Source: Candidatus Omnitrophota bacterium
GTDB lineage: Bacteria; Ratteibacteria; UBA8468; MWAK01
Reading direction: 5' to 3'
Assembly: GCA_018829455.1 (NCBI GenBank)
Contig: JAHJUB010000009.1
Span: forward strand, 1-12,096
DNA length: 12,096 bases
The first letter of the stretch is position 1; each line of letters opens with the position of its first letter. The notes beneath the pieces are model-generated. The model saw nothing but the letters and a program-made list of their open reading frames with translations. It was not told the DNA's origin and ran no database searches. Position numbers and translations under genes: made by a program. Shown one piece after another: positions 1 through 7,215 of the stretch.

Positions 1-136
1 ACAAAATCCGTGTCTTCCAACGAAGAGCCTATGGGTTGAAAGATCAAGAGTATTTACGCTTGAAAGTTTTAACCTGTATGTTGCCGGAAATCGAAGAAAA
101 TCCTTGAATTTTACCCACTCACTTTGGAGAAGACCC
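1..136 (+). mobile_element. Right end of an ISL3-like insertion sequence (partial)
   Basis: The first 136 bases are the end of an insertion sequence that continues off the left edge. They contain the last codons of a transposase on the plus strand, then about 29 bases ending in a plausible terminal inverted repeat. Read inward on the minus strand, this terminus begins GGGTCTTCTCCAAAGTGAGT, and the GG start and GGGTCTT-like ends are typical of the ISL3 family. Base 137 onward is host gene sequence. The family is inferred from the transposase tail and the terminus; the other end is not visible, so the inverted-repeat match and the 8-bp target duplication expected for ISL3 cannot be confirmed here. 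The boundary at 136/137 is inferred from the GGGTCTT end and the loss of protein similarity, and may be off by a few bases. Confidence 0.65.
3..107 (+). CDS. Transposase, C-terminal 34 residues (partial)
   Basis: This is the only plus-strand coding signal judged real. The open frame entering from the left edge reads KIRVFQRRAYGLKDQEYLRL and continues to a tail KVLTCMLPEIEENP before TGA at 105-107. The RRAYG-L-D-EYLRLK-LTCMLP pattern is the characteristic extreme C-terminus of DDE transposases of the ISL3 type (the IS204/IS1001/IS1096/IS1165 group). The catalytic DDE residues lie upstream, outside the window, so activity cannot be judged. The stop is followed directly by the element's terminal repeat, which is the normal arrangement in an intact element. 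The gene points toward the truncated URO-D gene it has invaded. Family assignment comes from remembered family features, not from a search. Confidence 0.7.
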   Translation, partial: KIRVFQRRAYGLKDQEYLRLKVLTCMLPEIEENP

Positions 137-718
137 AACTTTATTAATCTGACGCATCGCATTATGCACTCCCGCGGGATTGTCATAAAAATCCGTCATC
201 AATTCGGCGGTTCCTCTTATTGCGCCGAGTACGTCAAGATTATAGTCTACTGAAGCCTCGCCAAAGACAAGCCGGTCCGCGCATTTGCGCTTGATGCATT
301 CGCAAAGGGAGACCCATTTTTCCCACCATTTGGAATCGCGGCGGAATTTCAGATTCACATCATCAATATCCCTGACAAAAGGGACGACCGCCGTGTCCAC
401 GCCCCACTCTTCATGGACCTCTGTTATTTTGGCCCCGAGGATGGCGGGGAACAAACCCATCATCAAGGAAGGAGGGAAAAAGGGAACCGCGTCGCAAAGA
501 AATTCATGACTTTCCGCCCAACGCAATGCCTGGTCCACCACCTCTTCCTGATTGCGGTAAAACGCTTCCCCCCATTTAGGACAACTGATCGGTTTTTTCC
601 CGGGCTTGGGTATGGTCGCCAGAATTATCGGACGATTAAGTTTGCCTTCCCAGAACAAACGCCAGTTTTTTCTCGTCTCATCAAAGTTTTTTTTGAATTC
701 CAGTTCCATAACGGTCAT
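119..718 (-). pseudogene. URO-D-like (uroporphyrinogen decarboxylase fold) protein, N-terminal half, truncated by IS
   Basis: The 199-residue frame matches only the N-terminal half of URO-D-fold proteins, which usually run to roughly 340-400 residues. These include corrinoid-dependent methyltransferases and many uncharacterised homologues. Visible segments are a charged helical start (FKKNFDETRKNWRLFWEGK), a NRPIILATIP strand and a long helix-rich region to about residue 190. The last host codons are ...RQINKV; the terminal GSSPK and the TGA come from the inserted element. The C-terminal half that would carry the zinc-binding His/Cys positions is missing, so the product is unlikely to be active. 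The start may be residue 4 (ATG at 709-707): the AGGGGA at 719-724 abuts the first ATG but sits 9 nt from the second. The gene follows the isomerase-like gene by 18 bp and was probably the last gene of the operon. It is clearly diverged from the intact URO-D gene at 8361-9494, so the two are not recent duplicates. Confidence 0.8.
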
Positions 719-724
719 TCCCCT
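719..724 (-). promoter_or_regulatory. Ribosome binding site favouring the second ATG of URO-D 1
   Basis: On the minus strand the sequence AGGGGA directly touches the ATG at 718-716, leaving no spacing, but lies 9 nt before the ATG at 709-707. A ribosome would more likely start at the second ATG, giving a protein beginning MELEFKKNF. Confidence 0.45.
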
Positions 725-736
725 TTTTGCTTACGA

Positions 737-2107
737 TTAATCCTCCCCAACCATCTTGATATCCAGGAGCGAGCATAAGTCCCGGTATGGCCCGCGCTGG
801 TCGCCATAGGCAAGGATGTAATGCTGTCCCAGAACATTTTGAATGAAGATATCAGGATCAGAATCAAAGTCAATTTCCAGGCTGGGGAGCCGGGGCGCAG
901 GCGACGCCCAGCCGCATTCCTCCCATTTCAGCGGAGTTTTGGCGGTTCCGGTCATCACATGAAGAAAATAATTATCGCCGCTATATCCCAGCCTGGCAAT
1001 GGTTACCGGCCCGGTCTTCAATCTGGAGACATTCAACAATCCCTCGCCGAAATCTCCAAAAGCATTGGGCAGAACCGTAACTTTCCCTTCCACTATCTCG
1101 CGGGGAACATAATCCGGCACGCCCATCAGCGCGCCGTTCCGGGTGAACTCGTAGAACTCCAGATAGGCGGCGACCTGTCCGGTCAGAAACCGGACGAGCA
1201 GTTGGGTAACCGCGCCCATGGAATCGTTTTCGGGTATTGAACAGACTGTCAGGTTCTCGTGCAACAAGGTCAGCGCGCCCGCCGGAGCGAATTTCAGAAG
1301 TTTTTTTACGCCGTCTACGTCGGCATAAGAAATCGCCTCGTAACCTCTTTTTTCAATTTTATGTTTCAACGCCAGATAGAGGCGGGCGGTGTCGCGGAGC
1401 GTCTCCGGCTTGGGTTCTTTAATAAAATTCCAGTTCTCCCGGACGTAACGAATCGGCGCGGCGATATCCGTGTCGGTCAACGAGTCCATATACTGAGCGA
1501 TTTCCAACAGATCAAAGTGTTCAATTTCCGGGCAGATGCTTCCTTTCAGCGACACGCCGTCATAGAGCGTGCTGTAGAGGCGCATGTCTCGATAACCCGC
1601 CATGCCGATTTTTGCCTGGCGAAGCTTTTTAACCGCTCCGGCGGCCAGGGAAAACGATGTGATCTGTTCCGCGGGCGCGGGTTCGCCCAAACGATTAACC
1701 AGATATTTAAACCGGAATTTCATATCCCGCATAGGCTTTCTCAAGGCCGTGGTTCCGGCCTGACCCGCGGTGGTGATGAACCGGTCTCCTTCCCGGCAGC
1801 CCGTCAGTCCCCATAACAGCATTGGCTTATGTTTGAACGGTTCTATGACGCGGAGGACCGCCCAGGAGGGAATCCATCCGGCGACGCACACGATCAGAAA
1901 ATCAAAATCCAGTTTTTTTAATTCCGTGACAGCGCGGTCCGCCTGGCTTCCAGCAGAATCATCTGAAACCGGGTCAGCGGCGCGAACGCTTATTCCCAAC
2001 GACTCAACTAGCGCAATAGCTTCCCGACATTTTTTTTCAATAATCTCCCGGGGCGTGTTGACCTCTCCGAACCCCACGAACCCGGCTGTAATTTTTTGGT
2101 TCATCAT
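737..2107 (-). CDS. L-fucose/L-arabinose isomerase-fold protein (FucI-like, divergent)
   Basis: The 456-residue protein shows the two-part layout of the fucose/arabinose isomerase superfamily: a Rossmann-like N-terminal part (GFVGFGEVNTPREIIEKK; FDFLIVCVAGWIPSW near residues 68-82) and a C-terminal catalytic part. Candidate metal ligands are E293 in SIPENDSMG, E317 in AAYLEFYEF and H429 in LGQHYILAYGD. FucI uses Glu-Asp-His, so the second ligand appears to be Glu instead of Asp, and the WHCG-type segment of classic FucI is not recognisable. It is shorter than E. coli FucI (about 590 residues) and closer to the uncharacterised FucI/AraA-like proteins. The family reaction is aldose-ketose isomerisation; the substrate is unknown. 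No signal peptide is seen, so it should be cytoplasmic. AGGAG lies upstream of a doubled ATG, so the start may be residue 1 or 2. It sits 21 bp after the ceramidase-like gene and 18 bp before URO-D 1. Confidence 0.8.
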   Translation of the reverse strand: MMNQKITAGFVGFGEVNTPREIIEKKCREAIALVESLGISVRAADPVSDDSAGSQADRAVTELKKLDFDFLIVCVAGWIPSWAVLRVIEPFKHKPMLLWGLTGCREGDRFITTAGQAGTTALRKPMRDMKFRFKYLVNRLGEPAPAEQITSFSLAAGAVKKLRQAKIGMAGYRDMRLYSTLYDGVSLKGSICPEIEHFDLLEIAQYMDSLTDTDIAAPIRYVRENWNFIKEPKPETLRDTARLYLALKHKIEKRGYEAISYADVDGVKKLLKFAPAGALTLLHENLTVCSIPENDSMGAVTQLLVRFLTGQVAAYLEFYEFTRNGALMGVPDYVPREIVEGKVTVLPNAFGDFGEGLLNVSRLKTGPVTIARLGYSGDNYFLHVMTGTAKTPLKWEECGWASPAPRLPSLEIDFDSDPDIFIQNVLGQHYILAYGDQRGPYRDLCSLLDIKMVGED

Positions 2108-2128
2108 TCTATCTCCTGATTACCGGCA

Positions 2129-3622
2129 TTAAAATAAAGAATTAAGATCATTTGCGGTCTCGTCAACCAGTTTCTCTCCGCCTTCAGAGCCGACGATGCC
2201 GTTAATGATCAAACCGCCGTAGCCGCCGTGTTTTTCGGCCTTTTCGGTGGGAAGATAATCAGCCGAGCCGCAACAGAGTTGCACCACGAACGTTTGTTCG
2301 GCGTGGCTGTGCGCCTTGATTCGCAGGCCATAATCCAAAAACAGTTCAAAGGGGTTCGTGCAGAAGGCCGCATCTCCTATCCGCAAGGTGTGCAATTCCA
2401 TTGCAAAATCCGGGGATTCCGTTCGCTCCGCCGAGCGTTTAATAACCGCCCTGGTATTCTGAATCAGGACAAAATGGTGCAATTTGCTGTCATAGGGTCC
2501 CGGCCGGCCGGCTATTTTCTCGTTGCGCTTCACCTCGGTGGTAAACTCGGAAAACGCCTTATCTGACGGCATGATCGCTTCCAGCCGGGCCAGTTCTTTC
2601 TCCGCGGCTACCCGCTCACGATAAGCCGGGAATCGTTTCGGCAGGGTAATTGTCCGAACTCTATGTTCCATTTTGACCCTGGCGCTGATATTCTCGCTCC
2701 GGATATGCCCGCCGGTTTCGATAACTGCATCGGCAAGCCGCTTTCCCAGCAGCGCGGTCCCGCGCGCGTTCCAGAAATCGGCATTGCGGTTCCGCACCAG
2801 GTCGCGCGGGGATTGGTCTCCGGCGGCTGAAATCTGGCACAATACCTTAAACCCGGTGCCAAAACGGGTTTTCAGCAGGCGGCGAAGTTCGCCCATAAAA
2901 TCGGAGGAGACCAGGTAGGTCGCTTCCATAACTTGCGAGGGGCAGGCCGCGTTGACAATGACACCGGTTGTATTTTTTTTCTCGTCATACGTGAACAGCA
3001 ACTCAACCGTGTAATCTTCATTGCCCTCTAATTCCAGGAAGTCATCGCGAGACGTATCGCCATACATTTCCGCGCGGCCGTTGGCAAACACCACGCGGCG
3101 GCAATGACCCAGCACGGCATGACCGCGAGTGGCGGAGATTGCCCCCTGGGAGAGGTTTTCCCAGGCGCGACGGACGGCATCCGCCAGGCGTGAGAGGACA
3201 AATTCCCGGTAGTCATTTGTTTTTATGGTTCCCGGCTCCGGCGTCCACCAGTTTATCCCCGGGCTAACGGCCGGCGCGTTGTGGGTGTGCGTGGCATTCA
3301 TCATGATTTTTTCCGGAACAATCGCCGGAACCAGGCGTTTAACCCGCTCTCTCAGGGCATTGAGAAACTCCTGTGGAAAATTGGCGAGGTCAACTGAAAT
3401 CATGAGCGCCTGCTCGCCGGATTCCGACTCCACTGCCAACACGGTTGCGCTTAAAGGGGAATGGACTCCTTCCGACACCCTCTGGTAATACTGCCCGTAA
3501 AGCTCGCATTTCTCAGCGGGGGTGATATCCGCTTCCGCCCAGCCAATTTTAATCCGTTCTTTCTTCAACATCGCGGTTATCTCCTCGCGCCTCAATAAAT
3601 AATCATCTTTAACGGAACTCAT
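2129..3622 (-). CDS. Neutral/alkaline ceramidase-like domain protein (cytoplasmic, divergent)
   Basis: The 497-residue protein matches the N-terminal domain of the neutral/alkaline non-lysosomal ceramidase family. The diagnostic start KIGWAEADITP (about residues 24-35) is followed by VEGVHSPLSA-like sequence, VDLANFP, and MMNATHTHNAPA at 108-118, equivalent to the zinc-binding SHTHSGP motif. The second zinc histidine of true ceramidases lies in an ACH-type motif; here the equivalent reads NAACPSQVMEATYLVSSDF, without that His. There is no signal peptide, whereas real ceramidases are secreted or membrane-associated. Members with this ACPSQV form occur in sugar-catabolic neighbourhoods of PVC-type bacteria, so a role on a carbohydrate ester or amide is more likely than ceramide hydrolysis; this is inference. 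The ATG overlaps the stop of the upstream GH28-like gene (ATGA). An alternative start at 3571 (MLKKERIKIGW) has GAGGAG at 3581-3586, 9 nt upstream. Confidence 0.75.
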   Translation of the reverse strand: MSSVKDDYLLRREEITAMLKKERIKIGWAEADITPAEKCELYGQYYQRVSEGVHSPLSATVLAVESESGEQALMISVDLANFPQEFLNALRERVKRLVPAIVPEKIMMNATHTHNAPAVSPGINWWTPEPGTIKTNDYREFVLSRLADAVRRAWENLSQGAISATRGHAVLGHCRRVVFANGRAEMYGDTSRDDFLELEGNEDYTVELLFTYDEKKNTTGVIVNAACPSQVMEATYLVSSDFMGELRRLLKTRFGTGFKVLCQISAAGDQSPRDLVRNRNADFWNARGTALLGKRLADAVIETGGHIRSENISARVKMEHRVRTITLPKRFPAYRERVAAEKELARLEAIMPSDKAFSEFTTEVKRNEKIAGRPGPYDSKLHHFVLIQNTRAVIKRSAERTESPDFAMELHTLRIGDAAFCTNPFELFLDYGLRIKAHSHAEQTFVVQLCCGSADYLPTEKAEKHGGYGGLIINGIVGSEGGEKLVDETANDLNSLF

Positions 3623-4818
3623 TTACCGTCGGGAAGCGGTTCCGGCCGATTGGACAGGTTGACATTGGTGAGTTTCACATCTCGGCAGTTGCGGCAGATG
3701 ATGGCGTCCTCTCCGGAAGTTTCAATCTCAACGTTGCTGAAACTCACATTTTGGATGGTTGTTTCTCGGCTGCCCTGCACCAGGCATGGTCCTCCGCTTT
3801 TAATCCTGATATTGGAAAAACTTAAATTAGCCAGCCTTTTTAACTCAACTCCCTCTTCAACGTACACCCTTATCGGATTTTTCGGCTCTCCCGAACTGCA
3901 GTTAATGGTGATATTTGAAAACATAATGTCGTGAATGTCCGCGGTTCCGCGGTTGCCTTCCGGCAGATAACATTTAGGGTGTTCTATCGCGATCCCTTTT
4001 GCGGCATTGTTTATAACCAGATTGCTGAATGTGCAATTGCGAATCAATGCGTCGCCCGGGCAGCCAATCAAAATTCCCTTGCACTGACTTTCAAGAACGC
4101 AGTTATTCACGGTAATATTCTCGCATACGGCCGGTGTGTCATACATCTGCTGGATGGCGCGCACAGCCAGACAGTCATCTTCGGTATCAAAGAAACTGTC
4201 GCTGACGGTTACATTACGGCACGAATCAATATTAATGCCGTCGTTGTTTCTCATCCGCCGGTTGCCGCTGATTTTCACGCGATGAACGTTTACTTCCCGG
4301 CACTTCATCAGCCAGAGCGTCCAGCAAGCCGAATCAATAAAAGAAACATCCTCAAAACGGACATTACGGCATTTGTAGAACATCCCGATCCGGGGCCGGG
4401 GCGTGGGGGGCTTGCTCAACTTCCCGGTGGTGTCCGCGCTGCCGGCATCGTAGAATGCAAGTCCCGAACCGTTAATCTCGCCGGTGCCCGTGATGGCGAT
4501 ATTTTCCGCCTCAACGGCGCGAATCAGGCTCTGGGTGCTCTTTTCCGGAACCTGATCTCCGGTCCCGATGAAGCCGGGCGCCGCGAAATCCTCATAATCA
4601 TCAAGGCTTGTGCTGCCCAGGATTCTACAGCCGGCGGCCAGATGCAGTTCCACATTACTCTTGAGTACCAGCGAACCGGTCACGAAAGACCCGGGGCCGC
4701 ACAAAACCTTTCCTCCGCCGGCCTGGTGGCACGCGTCAATTGCTTTCCGAATCGCTTCCGTGTTCTTTGTTTTTCCGTCCGCGACCGCTCCAAAATCCAT
4801 GATGTTATAAACGCTCAT
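3619..4818 (-). CDS. GH28-type (polygalacturonase-like) right-handed beta-helix protein, atypical active site
   Basis: The 399-residue protein opens with the pectin-lyase-fold signature YNIMDFGAVADGKTKNTEAI and GGGKVLCGPGSFVTGSL, then shows many beta-helix coils (repeated N-V-x-F/I-x-N/D-V pattern). GH28 landmarks are partly kept: NNDGINID at 191-198 equals NTDG, and DTEDDCLAV at 211-219 holds the double Asp. The catalytic GHG is replaced by CKG (246-248), and the RIK segment appears as AIE within KGIAIEH (about 274-280). Two of the family's hallmark sites are therefore changed. There is no signal peptide, so it is probably cytoplasmic, unlike most polygalacturonases. It may act on an intracellular oligosaccharide or uronate, or have a non-hydrolytic role. 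GGGAGG precedes the ATG. It lies 16 bp after the amidohydrolase and overlaps the next gene by ATGA, so translation is probably coupled. Confidence 0.85.
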   Translation of the reverse strand: MSVYNIMDFGAVADGKTKNTEAIRKAIDACHQAGGGKVLCGPGSFVTGSLVLKSNVELHLAAGCRILGSTSLDDYEDFAAPGFIGTGDQVPEKSTQSLIRAVEAENIAITGTGEINGSGLAFYDAGSADTTGKLSKPPTPRPRIGMFYKCRNVRFEDVSFIDSACWTLWLMKCREVNVHRVKISGNRRMRNNDGINIDSCRNVTVSDSFFDTEDDCLAVRAIQQMYDTPAVCENITVNNCVLESQCKGILIGCPGDALIRNCTFSNLVINNAAKGIAIEHPKCYLPEGNRGTADIHDIMFSNITINCSSGEPKNPIRVYVEEGVELKRLANLSFSNIRIKSGGPCLVQGSRETTIQNVSFSNVEIETSGEDAIICRNCRDVKLTNVNLSNRPEPLPDGK

Positions 4819-4834
4819 CAGTTTCCCTCCCGTT

Positions 4835-5881
4835 TTATCTCTTTGTTAGTATTCGCCGGGCATTGTTATAAAACACATCCTTTATGCCAACCGCATCCAA
4901 CCCGGCGGTATGCGCCGCGCGGCGGAAAGCATCCAGTTCTTCGTACATAAAAAATGTCAGTTTTTCCGCCTCTTCTCCCTCCACCTCGCGCATATGCTTA
5001 TCCCTGGAAATATCGCCGTAAAGTCCTTTTGGCGCCAGGTTAACGTAGATGCCTTTTTCGCAGATACGTCTCATTCGCATCCGGGTTATCGGCAGGTCAC
5101 TGCCAAAGAGGATGCGTTTCGGACCCACCGCCTTTATCAATTGCTCAAAAACCCAGGCGTTGGTATTGGCGGAAATGTCAAAACACATCTTCTTGGTTTT
5201 TGCTAAAACCTGGAACGCATCCCCGATATCTTCCGGACAGTAAGCGCGGCCCACGTGCGCAATAATCAGCCGGATATCCGGGTAGCGCTCTTCTATTTCC
5301 AGCATTTGCGCCAGATTAACCGGATCGCGCAGACGCCCATCCCGCGGGATGTGTAACATCATAACCCCGCCGCGGCGGTTCAACACTTCCAACTGATGGT
5401 GGGGGAAAAAATCAAAAATACGGATTTCGGATTCCGGCAGATAAGAAGGCGACATGGTCAAATAACTCTTGATGCCCAAAAATCCGCCGGCGATAATGTT
5501 GCGCTCCAGTTCTGCGCCGGACCAGTCCGGCGCAGACCAGAGCAAAGCCGGAAGACGATGGGCCGCCGCGCACTCACCGACATAACGATTCCCATCGTTC
5601 AAATCGTCAGCGCGCGACAGAGCAGCCCCGAAAATCAGCGGTGTCACCGATTTGTCCGGGAAGAGCAATCGGTAGGTTTCCAGCAGTTCCTCAATCGGAG
5701 ATTCTTCTGCCACCCGCGACGGCCATATCTGCACTCCGGTCATTTTCCGGCGGTGGGCGGCCTGATGCCGGGCAAGCCATACGTGCGTGTGAATATCAAT
5801 GATTTTATCCGGCAGCCAGGCGCGCAGGCGTTTCTCATAAAATTCGCGGTCAATCGGTTTGATTTCAAATAATGGTTTCAT
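4835..5881 (-). CDS. Amidohydrolase family 2 (TIM-barrel metal-dependent hydrolase)
   Basis: The 348-residue protein has a complete set of amidohydrolase-2 motifs: IIDIHTHVW with H31 and H33 (the HxH metal pair), GIKSYL with K138, MLHIPRDG with H177, LIIAHVGRAYCP with H199, and RILFGSDLPITR with D262. The tail NARRILTKR is typical, as these proteins usually end in an N-x-A-RIL pattern. The family hydrolyses amides, esters or lactones, or decarboxylates aromatic acids; the substrate here is unknown. Next to sugar dehydrogenases and isomerases, a lactonase or ester-cleaving role is a reasonable inference, since a Gfo/Idh/MocA enzyme acting on a cyclic sugar would release a lactone. There is no signal peptide. 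AAGGAG sits about 5 nt before the ATG. The 73-bp gap upstream contains the URO-D scar. Confidence 0.9.
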   Translation of the reverse strand: MKPLFEIKPIDREFYEKRLRAWLPDKIIDIHTHVWLARHQAAHRRKMTGVQIWPSRVAEESPIEELLETYRLLFPDKSVTPLIFGAALSRADDLNDGNRYVGECAAAHRLPALLWSAPDWSGAELERNIIAGGFLGIKSYLTMSPSYLPESEIRIFDFFPHHQLEVLNRRGGVMMLHIPRDGRLRDPVNLAQMLEIEERYPDIRLIIAHVGRAYCPEDIGDAFQVLAKTKKMCFDISANTNAWVFEQLIKAVGPKRILFGSDLPITRMRMRRICEKGIYVNLAPKGLYGDISRDKHMREVEGEEAEKLTFFMYEELDAFRRAAHTAGLDAVGIKDVFYNNARRILTKR

Positions 5882-5903
5882 CTTTCTCCTTCAGTCTTTA
5901 AAA

Positions 5904-5970
5904 TTCAAAAACGGTTAACAATTGGTTTCAAAAACTCCTCCCAGTTATTTAGCTCTAACCGGCGGGCGGC
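5904..5970 (-). pseudogene. Deletion scar of a lost URO-D gene (internal segment joined to last codons)
   Basis: Bases 5919-5960 match 9035-9076, inside the intact URO-D gene, at 40 of 42 positions, and the match weakens but continues to 5970. Bases 5904-5918 are identical (15 of 15) to 8360-8374, the end of that same gene. Read on the minus strand the two parts join in frame: LELNNWEEFLKPIV, then NRF and TGA. In the intact protein these are residues 141-154 and 375-377, so about 220 codons have been removed. This is best explained as the remnant of a second, closely related URO-D gene that once stood between the Gfo/Idh/MocA gene and the amidohydrolase. The scar overlaps the final codons of the Gfo/Idh/MocA gene in another frame and supplies its TAG stop. 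Confidence 0.8.
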
Positions 5971-7148
5971 TCTCCAAAATCAGGAATTTCCAGTAACACA
6001 CCACCCTGTTTTGCCGACTCATGCGCTATCAAACCAGGGACCAGGTATCTTGACGCCATCCAGACATTATTCGGGGGTTGCCGGCCGGAGACACAGGCCT
6101 TAACAAAATCATCAACCAGAAACTGGTGGGAACCGTTGTGACCATTCCCCAAGCCGGCGAACTCGACCGGCAAGAGGTGAACCGGATGCACATCCGACAC
6201 CCCGCAGTGTGTGCCATCCGAGGAGGTCACTTTTGACATCATCCCCCGGTTACCGCCGACCGGAATTTCCTTACAGGCGAGGAGCGCCGATAAATCCACG
6301 CAGGTCGACCGGTCCTTAGTCACCCACATCTGGCTGCCGACCTGTTCTTCATAACTGGCCTCGGTGCCGTAAAGCCTCATGCCAACGGTTCCCGGATGAC
6401 CGATTCGACGGAACTCGTTAATGCGGGCAATGCTTCCGTCTGACATACGACACAACATGGTTTCATTGCTGAAAGGATTCTTCCAGACGTTGTCTTCCCT
6501 CGAGTACAGATTGTCAGGATGGCGGTCTACGAACCCCAGGCCGGATACATGCGTTGCATGCGCTCCCGTCACCGATACGACCAGGCTTGTTGAATGAGTC
6601 GGATAGAACATGGGTGGCGAACCAAAGTATTTCTCCCAATCCTTCCCGAACCGCCACTTCGCCACATCGTACATCCCGTGAATATAATCGTGGTAGTACT
6701 CTCCCTCCGCATAGACAATGCGTCCAAAGTCGCCTTTACTAAATCGTGTCCGGCAGTAAATGGCGCATGGATAGTAGTAACTGGTCTCGCCGATCATGTA
6801 GATTTTGCCGGTCTCCTCCACCGTTCGCACCAACTGCATGATTTCCGACAGCGATATACCCGGAGGAACTGCAGAATAGACATGCTTCCCGGCCTTGAGC
6901 GCCTGCACGGACTGGGGACCATGCAGATGATGCTGGGTAATAATGGCGACGGCATCAATATCCATGGCGCAGAGGTTATCCAGGGAAGGACAAGTATCCG
7001 GGATGTCGTGCCTGTCTGAATTCTCTTTGAGTTTCTTGGCGTCAAGGTCGCACAGAACAACATTCTCCACCAGCGGATGTGCCTTGAAAAGAGGAATAAA
7101 ACATTGGGCAAACGCACCGACACCGACTACGCCTATCCTGATTCCCAT
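5955..7148 (-). CDS. Gfo/Idh/MocA family protein, missing the catalytic lysine
   Basis: The 397-residue protein has the family's NAD(P)-binding Rossmann start IRIGVVGVGAFAQ (glycines at 6-11), an acidic strand end VVLCDLDAKK (31-39), and VAIITQHHLHGPQSVQALKAGKHV (67-90). At the family's EKP motif it reads SAVPPG: the catalytic Lys is replaced by Val94. The conserved His of the substrate domain is probably H185 in FYPTHSTSLV. The family normally oxidises sugar or polyol hydroxyls; without the lysine this member may use a different mechanism or mainly bind cofactor or substrate. The predicted last codons PPAG and the stop lie inside the URO-D scar, so the C-terminus is probably chimeric or shortened. 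GGGAGG precedes the ATG. No signal peptide is seen. Confidence 0.9.
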   Translation of the reverse strand: MGIRIGVVGVGAFAQCFIPLFKAHPLVENVVLCDLDAKKLKENSDRHDIPDTCPSLDNLCAMDIDAVAIITQHHLHGPQSVQALKAGKHVYSAVPPGISLSEIMQLVRTVEETGKIYMIGETSYYYPCAIYCRTRFSKGDFGRIVYAEGEYYHDYIHGMYDVAKWRFGKDWEKYFGSPPMFYPTHSTSLVVSVTGAHATHVSGLGFVDRHPDNLYSREDNVWKNPFSNETMLCRMSDGSIARINEFRRIGHPGTVGMRLYGTEASYEEQVGSQMWVTKDRSTCVDLSALLACKEIPVGGNRGMMSKVTSSDGTHCGVSDVHPVHLLPVEFAGLGNGHNGSHQFLVDDFVKACVSGRQPPNNVWMASRYLVPGLIAHESAKQGGVLLEIPDFGEPPAG

Positions 7149-7184
7149 AGCGCCTCCCTAAAATGGTGATAAGTAATGTCAAAT

Positions 7185-7215
7185 TTAACCACGGAAACAC
7201 AGAATCACGGAAAAC
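7185..7215 (+). repeat. Degenerate ~10-nt periodic repeat (ACCACGGAAACACAGA type)
   Basis: The intergenic sequence TTAACCACGGAAACACAGAA followed by TCACGGAAAA has the loose 10-11 nt periodicity (ACxCGGAAA / CACAGAA / TCACGGAAA) of the short 'accacagagacacagag' repeats found between genes in many bacterial genomes. A related copy, in the opposite orientation, is at 9598-9630. Its function is unknown. It was recognised by eye; a genome-wide count would show whether it is a true family here. Confidence 0.5.

Noticed and set aside
3931..4950. A 339-codon open frame on the plus strand
   Set aside because: It lies antisense to the GH28-like gene and the start of its downstream neighbour. It resembles no family I recognise, is rich in low-complexity residues, and the opposite strand has a clear beta-helix protein.
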